DNA of 64,000 nucleotides from Streptomyces kanamyceticus (GCF_008704495.1 NZ_CP023699.1:5766001-5830000), one strand, 5' to 3'; shown: positions 8,485-18,113, counted from the stretch's first letter. The notes: generated from the letters alone by a model not told the origin. Numbers and translations: made by a program.

Positions 8485-9285
8485 ATGACCGAAGGCACGG
8501 CGGGGCAAGGCCGGGGCCCCACCCTCATCGGCTCGGTCAGGCGCGCGATGCGCCTGCTCGAAGCCGCGGCCGAGCAGCCGGGCGGGGCGACGGCGAAACG
8601 TCTCGCCAGGGCGGCCGGGCTGCCGCTCGCGACCGCGTACCACCTGCTGCGCACCCTCGTGCACGACGGCTATCTGACCCACGAGGGCGGCCTCTACGCG
8701 ATGGGCGAGTCGGCCAGGCGCCTGTCGGGCCCCGCCGACGCGCAGGCGGCCCGCGCCGAACTCGTCGACTGGCTCGGCAGGTTGCGCGACGACCTCGGCG
8801 CCGCCGTCTACTACGCCCTGTACGAGGACGGCGAGGTCAACGTCGTCCTGACCGCCGAGGGTGCCGGGGCCCCCGCCGTCCAGGAGTGGGCGGAGTTCCG
8901 CCGCACCGCGCACGCGCACGCCATCGGCCAGTGCCTGCTCGCCCAGCTCGACGACGCGGAGCGCCGCGACCACCTCGCGCGCCACCCGGTGGAACGCCTC
9001 ACCCCGTTCACCGTCCCCGACGAACGGGCCCTGCTGCGCAAGCTCGCCCGCATGGACCGCGGCGGTCCCGTGCACGAGTGGCAGCAGTACACGCCGGGCA
9101 CGGTCTGCGCGGCCGTTCCCATCACGGCTGGCGCGGTCCCCTCCGCCCTCGCGATCTCGCTGCCCGCAGGGCGCGCGGACCAGCTGCGCCCGCTGGCAGG
9201 GGCGCTGCGGCAGCGGATCGAGACCACGCTGACGTCGCTGTCGTTCAGCGTGCGGGCGGCACCGTGTCGAGCGCCGGAGCGATGA
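8485..9285 (+). CDS. IclR-family transcriptional regulator
   Basis: The 266-residue protein has an N-terminal winged helix (IGSVRRAMRLLEAAAEQ, TAKRLARAAGLPLATAYHLLRTL) and a C-terminal GAF-like effector domain. The effector region carries the typical late motifs (HAIGQCLLAQLDD, VCAAVPITAGAVPSALAISLP). The ATG at 8485 follows GGGGAG (8473-8478). The family controls aromatic degradation, glyoxylate shunt and sporulation genes. It could control the divergent MFS gene through the palindromes between them. Its 3' end overlaps the convergent TetR gene by 41 bp. Confidence 0.88.
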   Translation: MTEGTAGQGRGPTLIGSVRRAMRLLEAAAEQPGGATAKRLARAAGLPLATAYHLLRTLVHDGYLTHEGGLYAMGESARRLSGPADAQAARAELVDWLGRLRDDLGAAVYYALYEDGEVNVVLTAEGAGAPAVQEWAEFRRTAHAHAIGQCLLAQLDDAERRDHLARHPVERLTPFTVPDERALLRKLARMDRGGPVHEWQQYTPGTVCAAVPITAGAVPSALAISLPAGRADQLRPLAGALRQRIETTLTSLSFSVRAAPCRAPER

Positions 9286-9868
9286 CCGCGAAGGCCCGGT
9301 CCATCAGGTCTGCCGGGTCCTGCGCGCCGTCGCTCGCGCTCCAGTGCCGCAGCACGGAGTCGAAGGCGGTGAGCGCCATCCCCGCGGCCATCCGCGGATA
9401 GAGGTCGGTGTCGGCGTCGAGCTCCAGGCGCCGGGCGAGCTCGGCGGCCAGGTCCTCGCGCCACTGCGCCTGGCGCTCCAGGAACCGGGCGAGCAGCGCG
9501 GGTGTGCGCAGGATGAGCTGGACCACGGGCAGCGCCCGGTCCGACTGCTGTCCGCAGACGGCGATGGAGACCCAGATCGCGTGCTGGAGCGCCACGGACG
9601 GGCGCTCGTCAAGGGGCCTTGCCGTCAGCTCCGCGTGGATGCCGGTGCCCATCTCGGCGAGGAACTGGACGACCACGTCCTCCTTGGACGCGAAGTACCG
9701 GAAGAAGGTCCGCTTGGAGACCCCGGCGCTGGTCACGATCTCGTCGACGGTGACCGCGTCGAAGCCCTTGGACGCCAGCAACTGCAGCGCGGCCTCGGTC
9801 AGTTCGTCGGCGACGAGCTGTCGTTTGCGCTGGGCCAGGCTGTTCTGGGGGCGGGAAGCGGAGGTCAC
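9245..9868 (-). CDS. TetR-family regulator
   Basis: The 207-residue protein has a TetR helix-turn-helix in the first 60 residues (ALQLLASKGFDAVTVDEIVTSAGVSKRTFFRYFASKED). Its ligand domain (LPVVQLILRTPALLARFLERQ) resembles the MftR-like group. A GTG start at 9868 gives the canonical N-terminus; longer upstream reading is antisense to the dehydrogenase gene. It is divergent from the short-chain dehydrogenase across a 93-bp gap holding a good inverted repeat, so it probably represses both itself and that enzyme. Confidence 0.88.
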   Translation of the reverse strand: MTSASRPQNSLAQRKRQLVADELTEAALQLLASKGFDAVTVDEIVTSAGVSKRTFFRYFASKEDVVVQFLAEMGTGIHAELTARPLDERPSVALQHAIWVSIAVCGQQSDRALPVVQLILRTPALLARFLERQAQWREDLAAELARRLELDADTDLYPRMAAGMALTAFDSVLRHWSASDGAQDPADLMDRAFAVIAPALDTVPPAR

Positions 9869-9908
9869 AGGGCCATCGTAACGCCACGCCGCCGCGCACT
9901 GCCTCGCA

Positions 9909-9941
9909 TGGCACTCGGTAACGTCTTGACACCAAGTGCCA
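9909..9941. promoter_or_regulatory. TetR operator overlapping a -35 element
   Basis: An 11-bp inverted repeat with one mismatch (arms beginning TGGCACT at 9909 and ending AGTGCCA at 9941) flanks TTGACA at 9926-9931 on the plus strand. TetR binding here would block the dehydrogenase promoter. It lies centrally between the two divergent starts. Confidence 0.6.
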
Positions 9942-9961
9942 CGAAGGGCAGCCTGTGCCGC

Positions 9962-10909
9962 ATGACGCAGAAGCAGCGCTGGACCGCCGAACACATCCCG
10001 GACCAGACCGGTCGCCTCTCCGTGGTGACGGGGGCCAACAGCGGCCTCGGCCTCGCCACCGCCCGCGCCCTCGCGGCCCGCGGCGGACAGGTGATCCTCG
10101 CCGTGCGCGACGAGGACAAGGGGCGCCGGGCGGTCGGGGACATCGCCGCCGCGCACCCCGGAGCGGAGTTCCGGCTCGAAGTCCGCGGGCTCGACCTGGC
10201 CGACCTCGACTCGGTCAGGGCCTTCGCCGACCGGCTGCACGCCGAGTGCGGGAGCATCGACGTACTCATCAACAACGCGGGCGTGATGGCCCCGCCCCGC
10301 GCGCTGAGCCCCCAGGGCCACGAGCTGCAGTTCGCGGGCAACCACCTCGGCCACTTCGCGCTCACCGGGCTGCTGCTCGACCTCCTTGCCACCGGCCGCG
10401 ACCCGCGCGTGGTCACGGTGACCTCGGTCAACCACCGCAAGGCGACGATCCACTTCGACGACCTCACCGGCGAGCGCCGCTACTCGCCCATGGGCTACTA
10501 CGACCAGTCGAAGCTGGCCAACGCCGTCTTCGGCCGGGAGCTCCACCGCCGCCTGACCGAGGCGGGCAGCCCCGTGCGCAGCGTCCTCGCCCACCCCGGC
10601 TACACCGCCACCAACCTCCAGACGGACGGCCCGACCAAGCTGGTCTCCCTTCTCTTCGGCCGCATCCTGAAGCCCCTCGCCCAGTCACCCGCCGAAGGCG
10701 CCCTGCCCCTGCTGTACGCGGCGGCCGCCCCCGAGGCCGAGGGCGGGCACCTCATCGGCCCGGACGGCAAGGGCGAACTGCGCGGCTCCCCCACGCGCGT
10801 GGAACTCGGCGCGCCCGCGAAGGACCCGGCGACGGCCCGCCGCCTGTGGGAGGTGTCGGAGCGCGCGACGGACGTGCGCTTCGCGTTCGAGGCTCCCAAG
10901 ATCAAGTGA
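9962..10909 (+). CDS. Short-chain dehydrogenase/reductase (retinol-dehydrogenase-like)
   Basis: The 315-residue protein has a Rossmann NAD(P) site TGANSGLGLA near residue 20, the NNAG motif, the active-site YxxxK (YYDQSKLAN) and a substrate-loop PG motif (HPGYTATNLQT). Length and the LxGNHLGHFALTGLLL segment fit the large SDR group containing protochlorophyllide or retinol dehydrogenase-like enzymes, common in Streptomyces. Substrate unknown. It is divergent from the TetR repressor, and the operator between them implies induction by the TetR ligand, possibly the enzyme's own substrate. Confidence 0.88.
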   Translation: MTQKQRWTAEHIPDQTGRLSVVTGANSGLGLATARALAARGGQVILAVRDEDKGRRAVGDIAAAHPGAEFRLEVRGLDLADLDSVRAFADRLHAECGSIDVLINNAGVMAPPRALSPQGHELQFAGNHLGHFALTGLLLDLLATGRDPRVVTVTSVNHRKATIHFDDLTGERRYSPMGYYDQSKLANAVFGRELHRRLTEAGSPVRSVLAHPGYTATNLQTDGPTKLVSLLFGRILKPLAQSPAEGALPLLYAAAAPEAEGGHLIGPDGKGELRGSPTRVELGAPAKDPATARRLWEVSERATDVRFAFEAPKIK

Positions 10910-11000
10910 TGCCCACAGGCAACCTTTTGGTCCCTGGCGGGGTTGTCGCCACCGAGTAGACTTCGCGCGCTCGACACGCCGGACAGGGACGAGGGACTCG

Positions 11001-11954
11001 ATGGCACAGGGGGGCTGGGGCCCGAGTAACGCCCCGGGGCAGGGGAACGGCACGAATCCGTACGGGGTGCCGCAGCAGCCGAACCCGTACGGCCCGCCGC
11101 CGAACGGCCAGTATCCGTACGGTCCGCCGCCGCCCCACCCCTACCCGCACCCCCAGCCGTACCCGCCGCGGCCCCAACCGGCCCTCAGGCGGCGCCGCCT
11201 GGGCTGCGCGGGCCTCTTCGTCTCACCGCTGATCCCGGTGATCCGCTCCTCCCGCCGCCACGCCGAGTCGATCTTCAACCGGCCCGGCGGCGGGCGCGTG
11301 GAGGACCGGATCGTGTCGCGGGTGCAGCTGTGGCGCGCCCTCGTGGGAGCCGCCGCCAGCCTCGGTCTCATCTACGCCTACGGGGCGGACGACGGCTGGA
11401 GCGGCGTCGCCAACGACGGCGTGGTGAAGCTGCTCCTCGCGCCGATCCTCCTCATGATCACCGGACCGCTCGCCATCCTCGCCTTCATCGGCCTGGCACC
11501 GGCCACCCAGCGCCCCGTGCTCCGCTCTCGCCTGCGCGCCCCGCTCAAGGCGGTGGGCTGGTACGTCGGCATCCTGGCGGGCACCGTGGCGGTGATGTTC
11601 GGCGCCGCGCTGCTCCTCAAGCAGAACTACGGCACGCTCCTGAACGGGCTCGTGGCGCTCGCGCTGCTCATCGGGCTGATCTGGCTGCTGCCGTTCATGC
11701 TCTTCTCCTCCGCCTACGCGGCCCGGTACGCGTTCAACACGGCCAACGTGCACGCCTCGCTCCCGGCCGCGCTCACCGTCGTACTCGTCTGGGAACTGAC
11801 GCTGTGCAGCATCGCGTTGGACGGCGGACTGCCGCACGGCCCGCCGCTCGCGCAGTGGTGCGCGGTGCTCGGCGGGCCGCTGTCCGTGACGGCGGTGGCG
11901 CTGTGGGAGCTGCACCGCATGCGGACGCGGTACGGGGTCCGCATCCGCGGCTGA
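11001..11954 (+). CDS. Membrane protein with Pro/Tyr-rich N-terminus
   Basis: The protein has 317 residues. The first ~65 consist of NPYG/PYGPPP repeats, a low-complexity cytoplasmic tail common in actinobacterial membrane proteins. About five hydrophobic helices follow between residues 110 and 300 (for example LLLAPILLMITGPLAILAFI and WYVGILAGTVAVMFGAALLL). A segment resembling SRRHAESIFNRPGGGRVEDRIV sits before the first helix. I recognise no catalytic motif and assign no function. The ATG follows GAGGGA. It runs convergent to the P450 gene with only 4 bp between stops. Confidence 0.78.
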   Translation: MAQGGWGPSNAPGQGNGTNPYGVPQQPNPYGPPPNGQYPYGPPPPHPYPHPQPYPPRPQPALRRRRLGCAGLFVSPLIPVIRSSRRHAESIFNRPGGGRVEDRIVSRVQLWRALVGAAASLGLIYAYGADDGWSGVANDGVVKLLLAPILLMITGPLAILAFIGLAPATQRPVLRSRLRAPLKAVGWYVGILAGTVAVMFGAALLLKQNYGTLLNGLVALALLIGLIWLLPFMLFSSAYAARYAFNTANVHASLPAALTVVLVWELTLCSIALDGGLPHGPPLAQWCAVLGGPLSVTAVALWELHRMRTRYGVRIRG

Positions 11955-11958
11955 GGAG

Positions 11959-13311
11959 CTACGGGGAAGTCCGCGGGCTCACCGTCATGCGGATGTCGTC
12001 GGCCGCCCACAGCACGAACCGTTCGATCGGCGTCACCTCGTGGCCCGGCGCGGTCCTGAAGCGGAAGCGCTTGAGCAGGACGGCGAGGACGAGTTTGGCC
12101 TCGACCATGGCGAGCTGGGCGCCCTCGCAGCTGCGCGGCCCGACGCCGAAGGGGATGTAGGCGAGCCTGGGCCGCCCCGCCGCCTCCTGCGGGGTGAACC
12201 GCTCGGGCCGGAACGCCTCGGGCTCCGGCCAGTACCGGGGGTTCATGTGCACGGCCCAGAACGGATAGAAGACCGTGGCGCCCGCCGGTACCTCGTACTC
12301 GCCCAGGGTGAGGGCCTCGGTCGTCTCGCGCGCGCCGTAAGGACCCGGCGGGAAGAGCCGCATCGACTCCTTGACGACCATGTCCAGATAGGTGAGCCGC
12401 CGCAGCTCGGCGTAGTCGGGCGCGGCACGGTCGCCGAGCACCCGGTCGAGCTCGTCGGCGACGCGGTCGGCCACCTCGGGGTGGCGGCCGAGCAGGTGCA
12501 GGGTCCAGGAGACGGCCACGCCCGTGGTGTGGTGGGCGGCGAGGAGCGTCATCATGACGGTGTCGCGGATCCGCGCGGGCGGCTGGCCCGCGTCGACGAG
12601 CGCGCCGATGAGGTCGCTGCGGTCCGTGCGCCCGCCGGAGCGGTGGGCCGCGATCAGCCGGTCGACGGTGGCGCGCAGCTGCCCGAGCGCGTCGTCGACG
12701 CGCTGGGCCCGCGCCGCGGCCGCCGCCTCGCCCTCGTCGGGGTCGGGGACTTGGTAGAGCCGCCCCAGGTGCTCGGTGAGCACCACCTCGAAGGCGGCGA
12801 CGGCCTGTTCGGGGTCGGTGAGACCGTCGGCGCCGCCCAGCGCGTACGCGGCGATCATGCGCAGTGACAGCTCGGTGAGCTCCTTCTGGAGCGCGACGGG
12901 CGCGACGGGCGCCGAGGCCGACGCGGACGCCGCGAGCCGGTCGGCGAACTCCGTGGCGAGCGCGGTGAACTGCGGCAAGTGCCGCTCGTGGGAGGGGCGT
13001 CCGGCAAGGACCGAGAGCAGGATGCGCCGCCAGGGGGCGTGCTCCTTGGCGCCGAGCACCTGAAGGTTCTCGGCCTCGCACAGCGGCGAGAGGAACGCGA
13101 AGAGGTTCTCCGGCCGCCTGTCGATGTGCGCGGTGGCTTCGAGGAGCACGGGATCGGCGACCGACACGGCCGTCTCCACACCGGGCAGCTGGAACTCCAC
13201 GACGGGTCCGTACTCCCGGTGCAGCCACAGCTGGTAGGTGTGCAGGCCCCCGGCGGCACCGATGGCGCCCACACCGCCGTCCGGCCTCGGCTCGGGTCCA
13301 GGAATGCGCAT
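11959..13311 (-). CDS. Cytochrome P450
   Basis: The 450-residue protein has the I-helix oxygen-binding segment LLAAHHTTG, the K-helix ExxR (KESMRL), the PERF motif (FRPERF) and the haem loop FGVGPRSCEG with Cys near residue 395. HH replaces the usual G in AGxxT, a variation seen in several bacterial P450s. The AEHAPWRR-like C-helix (KEHAPWRR) is present. It is soluble, with no membrane anchor, so it depends on separate ferredoxin partners, none of which lies nearby. ATG at 13311 follows GAGGGAG. Similarity to CYP51- or CYP120-like fatty-acid or terpene oxidases is possible, but the substrate is not predictable here. Confidence 0.93.
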   Translation of the reverse strand: MRIPGPEPRPDGGVGAIGAAGGLHTYQLWLHREYGPVVEFQLPGVETAVSVADPVLLEATAHIDRRPENLFAFLSPLCEAENLQVLGAKEHAPWRRILLSVLAGRPSHERHLPQFTALATEFADRLAASASASAPVAPVALQKELTELSLRMIAAYALGGADGLTDPEQAVAAFEVVLTEHLGRLYQVPDPDEGEAAAAARAQRVDDALGQLRATVDRLIAAHRSGGRTDRSDLIGALVDAGQPPARIRDTVMMTLLAAHHTTGVAVSWTLHLLGRHPEVADRVADELDRVLGDRAAPDYAELRRLTYLDMVVKESMRLFPPGPYGARETTEALTLGEYEVPAGATVFYPFWAVHMNPRYWPEPEAFRPERFTPQEAAGRPRLAYIPFGVGPRSCEGAQLAMVEAKLVLAVLLKRFRFRTAPGHEVTPIERFVLWAADDIRMTVSPRTSP

Positions 13312-13336
13312 GCCGTGCTCCCTCGGTGACGGTTGC

Positions 13337-13525
13337 CTACGACGCGGCCCTGTTGGCGTCGATCACCCCGCCGATGACCAGCAGGATGACGGGAAAGGCG
13401 ATCAGCAGGAAAGCCATGGTCCAGCCCATCTTGGCCGTTGTCCTGTTCGCGACCTTCCGGCAGAGGAGGGCCACGGGCGCCAGGTAGAGGATCGCGGCGA
13501 AGAAGGCCAGGTACAGAAAGCCCAT
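13337..13525 (-). CDS. Small two-helix membrane protein
   Basis: The 62-residue protein consists of two hydrophobic helices (FLYLAFFAAILYLAPVALL and WTMAFLLIAFPVILLVIGGVI) joined by the basic loop CRKVANRTTAK. An AAGGAG SD precedes the ATG. It lies 25 bp upstream of the P450 start in the same direction, so the two may form an operon. No function can be inferred. Confidence 0.7.
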   Translation of the reverse strand: MGFLYLAFFAAILYLAPVALLCRKVANRTTAKMGWTMAFLLIAFPVILLVIGGVIDANRAAS

Positions 13526-13607
13526 GAGGATTGCTCCTTGACGTGCTTGACGTGCGTGGGGGAGGGGAACCGGCCGGTGCGGGCCTGTCCCCCTCCCCTA
13601 CTTCGGT

Positions 13608-16600
13608 TCAGCGGGTGAGGTGCTCCGTGAACTTGTTCGCGGGCTCGTCACAGTGCACCACACCGTTCGGCCGGTTCCCCGGCCCGTCCCCGAGGAACGG
13701 AACAGGCGCGTCCACGCCCCACGGATTGCCGCCGCTGCCCCGGTGGTAGGCGGAGCAGGAGGAGAAGGCGTTGCCGTTCGGCGCGGTGAGGGGGAAGTTG
13801 GAGAAGTTCCGCCAGTCACCGCCGCTGATCCGGTGGTCCGTCGGACGGCCCAGGTTGTCGGTCAGCTTGTCGTCGACGTACAGGTAGAGGTCGGGCATGT
13901 AGGACTGGAAGACGATGCCGTCGGACGGGTTGGCGTCCCGGTTCTTCTGCAGGTGGGTCGGCTTCACGGAGCCGTCCGCGCAGAAGGCCGCGGCGATGTC
14001 CTGCCAGATCGGCGGCGCGTTGCCGATCATGGAGCCGAACATGTTGTTGTTCCACGACCCGGTGTTCTTGAAGAACATCGAGTAGACGTCACCGGCGAAC
14101 CGCCGCACCGTGTGGTTGGTCTCCAGGTCCGCGTTGACCTGGTCCACCCACTTCTTGACGTTGTCGTTGATGGACTTGTGGCCGATCATCGCGCGGTAGC
14201 CGTGCACGCCGCCGCCGACCGCGCGGAAGTCCACGCACTGCTTGGCGTCGTCGAGGCGCGCGCCGCGGAAGTGCGGGAAGTACGCCTGGCCGGGGGTGTC
14301 CCCGTCCTTGTACGGGTGGGAGGTGTGGACGTTGCCGTATTCGAGGGCGTCCTGCGTGGTGTAGTCGATGTCCGGCGCCGGGATGCCGTAGTCCGCCTCG
14401 ATCGTCTGCATGATGTCCGTGACGAAGGTGGGGAGGTGGGCGTTGCCGACCCGGGCGCGGTGGTCCGAGCCCACGCTGCCCTCGACGATCTTTCCGTCCT
14501 CGCCGACCACGAACGTCACGTTCACATCGGACTTGATCTTGTAGCTGTTCGGGTCCGCGTACGCCGAGGAGGCGGACGCCTTCGGGTTGGGCCTGGTGTT
14601 GGACATGGCCATCCACTTCGGGATGGACATCGCGGGGGCGGAGCCGTCGGCGCGCGGCTTCCAGCCGCCCGCCCTGATGTCCTTGGCCCACTTGGCGGCC
14701 GCGTCATACGTCTTCTGTCCTGTGCACTCGCCGACGGCCTTGGCCGAGGGGCAGCGCGCCTTGGAGGACATGCCGACGGCGTCGGCGCCCTCCGGGTTGT
14801 TCCACAGCGGACCGTGGTCGGCGAGGCCGAGGCCCCAGTCGTAGAGCGCCTTCATCGACTGCACGGGCGAGTTGATCTCCGAGGACACCGGCCAGTTGGA
14901 GTTCAGCTCCTGGTTCGGGTCGAAGATCGCCGCGGCGGTCAGGGAGCGGTGGACGAACTTGCCCTTGATCGGCTTGAACGCCACGGAGTTCCAGGCGAGG
15001 TCCCGGTCGGCGGTGCCCGTCTTCGTGTAGTTGCTCAACTTCACCTTCGGTGTTCCCGTGAACTTGTAGGCGCCCAGCGGCACCCACTTGCCGTTGTTCG
15101 CGTTCTGGTCGACGAACCGCTCGTACGGTCCGCCGGACGCGCCCTCGACGACGTACTTCGCGTGCCTGGTCTGCGCCCCGGTGTCGGGGATGTACGCGTA
15201 GACGGCGGCGAGGTCGTACTTCTTGCCCGCCGTCCACTCGCCGTCGATGGTCATCCGGTTGCCGTCGCCGCCGAGGTGGTCCTCGTTACGGGTGTGGGTG
15301 TACCAGAAGTGGCCGCCGTGGCCGCCGCCGATCGAATGCAGATCGGCTTTCGCCTCGTAGTGCTTGTCCCAGTCGGGATGGAAGGTGAACCGGAACGAGC
15401 CCGTCGACGAAGCCTTGCCACAACTCGACCAGGTGGGCGTGGAGTTGGGCACGGAGGCGACGACGTCGGAGCCCGCGGGGGCCCCGCCGCACACCGGGTC
15501 GCCGTTCTTCAGCCGGTAGCCGCGTCCCGGCTCGGCGCGCAGGGTGACGTACTTGATGGACTCGTGCCCGCACGTCTGGTCGCAGTCGGGCTTCCACGTC
15601 GCGTTCTCCTGCGTCCACCAGAACTGCCGGTAGCAGGCCTCGTCCGGGCAGTCGACCGGGTTGGCCGGGTCGCAGTTGTTCTTCTTGTTGCAGAAGGTGT
15701 CGAGCGGCGGGCTGACCCGGGAGCGGTCGGCGATGCTCGCCCACCACGCGGGACGGAAACCGGCGGTGTTGAAGCCGGAGTCGCCCTTCCAGTCCTGCCT
15801 GCCGTCCGTCCCGTAGGAGAAACCGGTGTCGATGGACCAGGCGGACCAGCCCATCACCTTCTCCTCGTACGGCCAGTCCTGCGGGTGCGCCGCGTCGCGG
15901 ATGTTGTTCGCGTTGAGGCTGACGTCCATGAACGGGTGGTCCCAGGCACCCTTCTTGTACATGGGGTTGGCCGGGTTGTTGTACCAGCCGAGGCCCCAGT
16001 GGCCGCCGTTCTTGCCGGACTCCGACTTGGGGTTGAAGCCCAGGTTGTAGTTCCAGGCGGCGGTGAACCAGTTCTCCATGCGGGACGGATCGTCGTTGTT
16101 GACCGTGATCTTCTGACCGTCCTCGTGCACCTCGTTCCACTTGTCGGCGAGGATCTGCATGGAGGCGGCGATGTTGGTCGCGTAGTCGACCGCGATGATC
16201 TTCTGGAGCTTCGGGTCGAGGCTGGTCTCGCCCTTCTTCTCGTGCCCCTTCAGACGCATGCCGTCGGTGACCTGCCCGACGCCGTAACCGCAGTCGGACT
16301 TGTCCCAGTTGATGCGCCAGTAGCCGAGGAGGGTGTCCTTCGCCTTGTGGCCGTAGTAGCCGTCCACGGCGGCCAGCGGATTGCCCATCTGGCCGGGGAT
16401 CGCGCCGGACTCGGCCTGCCACAGGTTGGACTCCTGCGCCAGGATGCCGAGCAGGACGCTGGCCGGGATCCGGCCGCCCCCGTTCAGCTTCGGCAGCGGG
16501 AAGAGCCCCTGCGGATCGATCGTGCCGAGCCCCGCCTGGCTCCGGTAGTCGCCCTGCCGGATCCACTTGGACCGCAGTTCACCGCGTACGGCGAGGTCCA

Positions 16601-18113
16601 CGGCCCACTCGACCTGGTTCGGCGTCGGCTGCAGCGCCTGCGCGCTCATGTCGTTGCGGGAGACGGAGCACCAGCGGTCGGTGTCGACGGGGTCGTGGGA
16701 GACGGGGGCGGTGGCGGCGGCGGGGGTGGCGGCCGCGGTGGTCGCCTTCGTACGGGCCGCGGACCCGGCGGTGGATGCCCGGGTGAGCGTGCGCGGCTTC
16801 GCGTCGCCGGTCAGGGCGGGGGAGAGTCCTTCGGTGGTGCGCGGCGGCGCCGATGTGACGCGCTGCTCGACCTCCTCGCCGGTCGTCGTGGCGGTCGACG
16901 TCACCGTGATCGTGGTGTCGTCGTCCGCCGTCCCCGGGGCCTGCCCGGAGCGCGAACGCACGCCCGCCTCGGGCTCGTCGGCCTTGTCGAAGCCCTTGCC
17001 CGCGCCCTTGATGCGGGTCAGCCCGGCGCGGACGCCGGGCGTGAGGACGGGCTCGACGGCGAGACGGCCGTGCGAGGAGAGGTCGGTGTCGGCGGGGGCG
17101 TCGATCCGGGTGACCCCGCTGCCCCGCACCTTCACGTCCTTGGCCTCACCGGTGAGGAAGGTGCGGCCCTGGGCGCCGGATTCGAGGCCGAGTTCGCCGA
17201 GGCGGCCGGTGGCGATGGTGCGGGGCTCGCCGTGCGCACCGCTCCCGCCACGCTTGCCCTGTCCGTCGTACACCTTCGCCTGCGCCGTCTTCGTGCCCTT
17301 GCGGTCCACGAAGCCGATCCGGCCGTCCGTCATGGGGCGGATGTCGAAGGGGACGCTGTCGGCACCGGCGACCTTGCGGATCTTGCCCTTGCCGTCGACG
17401 TGGACGAGGTCGCGGCCAAGACCGGCGACCACGCCGTCCTTCACGGGCGCCGCCGACGACACCTGCCCGCGCAGCTCACCGGTGGTCGCGACGGTCTTGC
17501 CCGCCGTGTCCACGGTGATCACCTGGGTCTTCACCCGGGACACGTCGTTCATGTCGCGGTACTGGGTGAAGGCGGCGGTGTGCGTGGTGGTGTTACAGGT
17601 GGGGTCGAAGTAGGCGAGGGTGCCGGTGAACGGCAGCTTCGTCACCGCCCCCGTCCTGGTGTTCACGATCGCGGTGAACGCGCCGCCCTGCATCAGGTCG
17701 GGCTTGTTCGTGAACGCGCGGGGCGCGTACACGGCGGCGACGTGGGAGTCGTCCATGGCGCACTGGTTGCCGATCCACGAATCGGCGGGCATGCCGGGCT
17801 CGTTGAGGACGGCCGCGGTCTTCCACGCGTACGCGTCGTCCGACGCGGCGGCGAGGATGCGCAGCCCCCCGGAGTCGGCGGCGGCGGTGACGGCCCGGTC
17901 CTTCGAGGTGTCCCAGTCCTTGCCGAGGCGCTTGTCGGGGTCGGCGACGCGCCCCGAACCCGGCTCGTTCCCGGCGGACTTCGGCCGAGAAGCGGCGGAC
18001 GGGTCGTCGGGCGCGGCGTGCGCCGCGCCGGTCTGGAGCAGCCCTGTGAGGACCGCGGCGGCCGCGAGGCCCGCGATCCCGGCACGGGCCGGTCTCCGTA
18101 TGTGCGATGTCAA
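13608..18113 (-). CDS. Giant secreted protein with lytic-transglycosylase-like and golvesin-like domains
   Basis: The protein has 1501 residues. A signal peptide (residues 1-33, RRPARAG then AAHA-AP) targets it outside the cell. Residues ~60-400 look like a repetitive beta-rich, possibly propeller, region; a Thr/Ala linker follows. Around residues 550-625 the segments GILAQESNLWQ and CGYGVGQVTDGM resemble the catalytic Glu and the core of SLT-type lytic transglycosylases. Residues ~935-1040 (IGGGHGGHFWYTHT, YAYIPDTGAQTRHAKY, LSNYTKTG) resemble a golvesin C-terminal-like carbohydrate-binding domain. The last ~400 residues are unassigned. Many Cys residues fit an exported protein. A role in cell-wall or polysaccharide turnover during development is inference. 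Confidence 0.88.
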   Translation of the reverse strand: MTSHIRRPARAGIAGLAAAAVLTGLLQTGAAHAAPDDPSAASRPKSAGNEPGSGRVADPDKRLGKDWDTSKDRAVTAAADSGGLRILAAASDDAYAWKTAAVLNEPGMPADSWIGNQCAMDDSHVAAVYAPRAFTNKPDLMQGGAFTAIVNTRTGAVTKLPFTGTLAYFDPTCNTTTHTAAFTQYRDMNDVSRVKTQVITVDTAGKTVATTGELRGQVSSAAPVKDGVVAGLGRDLVHVDGKGKIRKVAGADSVPFDIRPMTDGRIGFVDRKGTKTAQAKVYDGQGKRGGSGAHGEPRTIATGRLGELGLESGAQGRTFLTGEAKDVKVRGSGVTRIDAPADTDLSSHGRLAVEPVLTPGVRAGLTRIKGAGKGFDKADEPEAGVRSRSGQAPGTADDDTTITVTSTATTTGEEVEQRVTSAPPRTTEGLSPALTGDAKPRTLTRASTAGSAARTKATTAAATPAAATAPVSHDPVDTDRWCSVSRNDMSAQALQPTPNQVEWAVDLAVRGELRSKWIRQGDYRSQAGLGTIDPQGLFPLPKLNGGGRIPASVLLGILAQESNLWQAESGAIPGQMGNPLAAVDGYYGHKAKDTLLGYWRINWDKSDCGYGVGQVTDGMRLKGHEKKGETSLDPKLQKIIAVDYATNIAASMQILADKWNEVHEDGQKITVNNDDPSRMENWFTAAWNYNLGFNPKSESGKNGGHWGLGWYNNPANPMYKKGAWDHPFMDVSLNANNIRDAAHPQDWPYEEKVMGWSAWSIDTGFSYGTDGRQDWKGDSGFNTAGFRPAWWASIADRSRVSPPLDTFCNKKNNCDPANPVDCPDEACYRQFWWTQENATWKPDCDQTCGHESIKYVTLRAEPGRGYRLKNGDPVCGGAPAGSDVVASVPNSTPTWSSCGKASSTGSFRFTFHPDWDKHYEAKADLHSIGGGHGGHFWYTHTRNEDHLGGDGNRMTIDGEWTAGKKYDLAAVYAYIPDTGAQTRHAKYVVEGASGGPYERFVDQNANNGKWVPLGAYKFTGTPKVKLSNYTKTGTADRDLAWNSVAFKPIKGKFVHRSLTAAAIFDPNQELNSNWPVSSEINSPVQSMKALYDWGLGLADHGPLWNNPEGADAVGMSSKARCPSAKAVGECTGQKTYDAAAKWAKDIRAGGWKPRADGSAPAMSIPKWMAMSNTRPNPKASASSAYADPNSYKIKSDVNVTFVVGEDGKIVEGSVGSDHRARVGNAHLPTFVTDIMQTIEADYGIPAPDIDYTTQDALEYGNVHTSHPYKDGDTPGQAYFPHFRGARLDDAKQCVDFRAVGGGVHGYRAMIGHKSINDNVKKWVDQVNADLETNHTVRRFAGDVYSMFFKNTGSWNNNMFGSMIGNAPPIWQDIAAAFCADGSVKPTHLQKNRDANPSDGIVFQSYMPDLYLYVDDKLTDNLGRPTDHRISGGDWRNFSNFPLTAPNGNAFSSCSAYHRGSGGNPWGVDAPVPFLGDGPGNRPNGVVHCDEPANKFTEHLTR

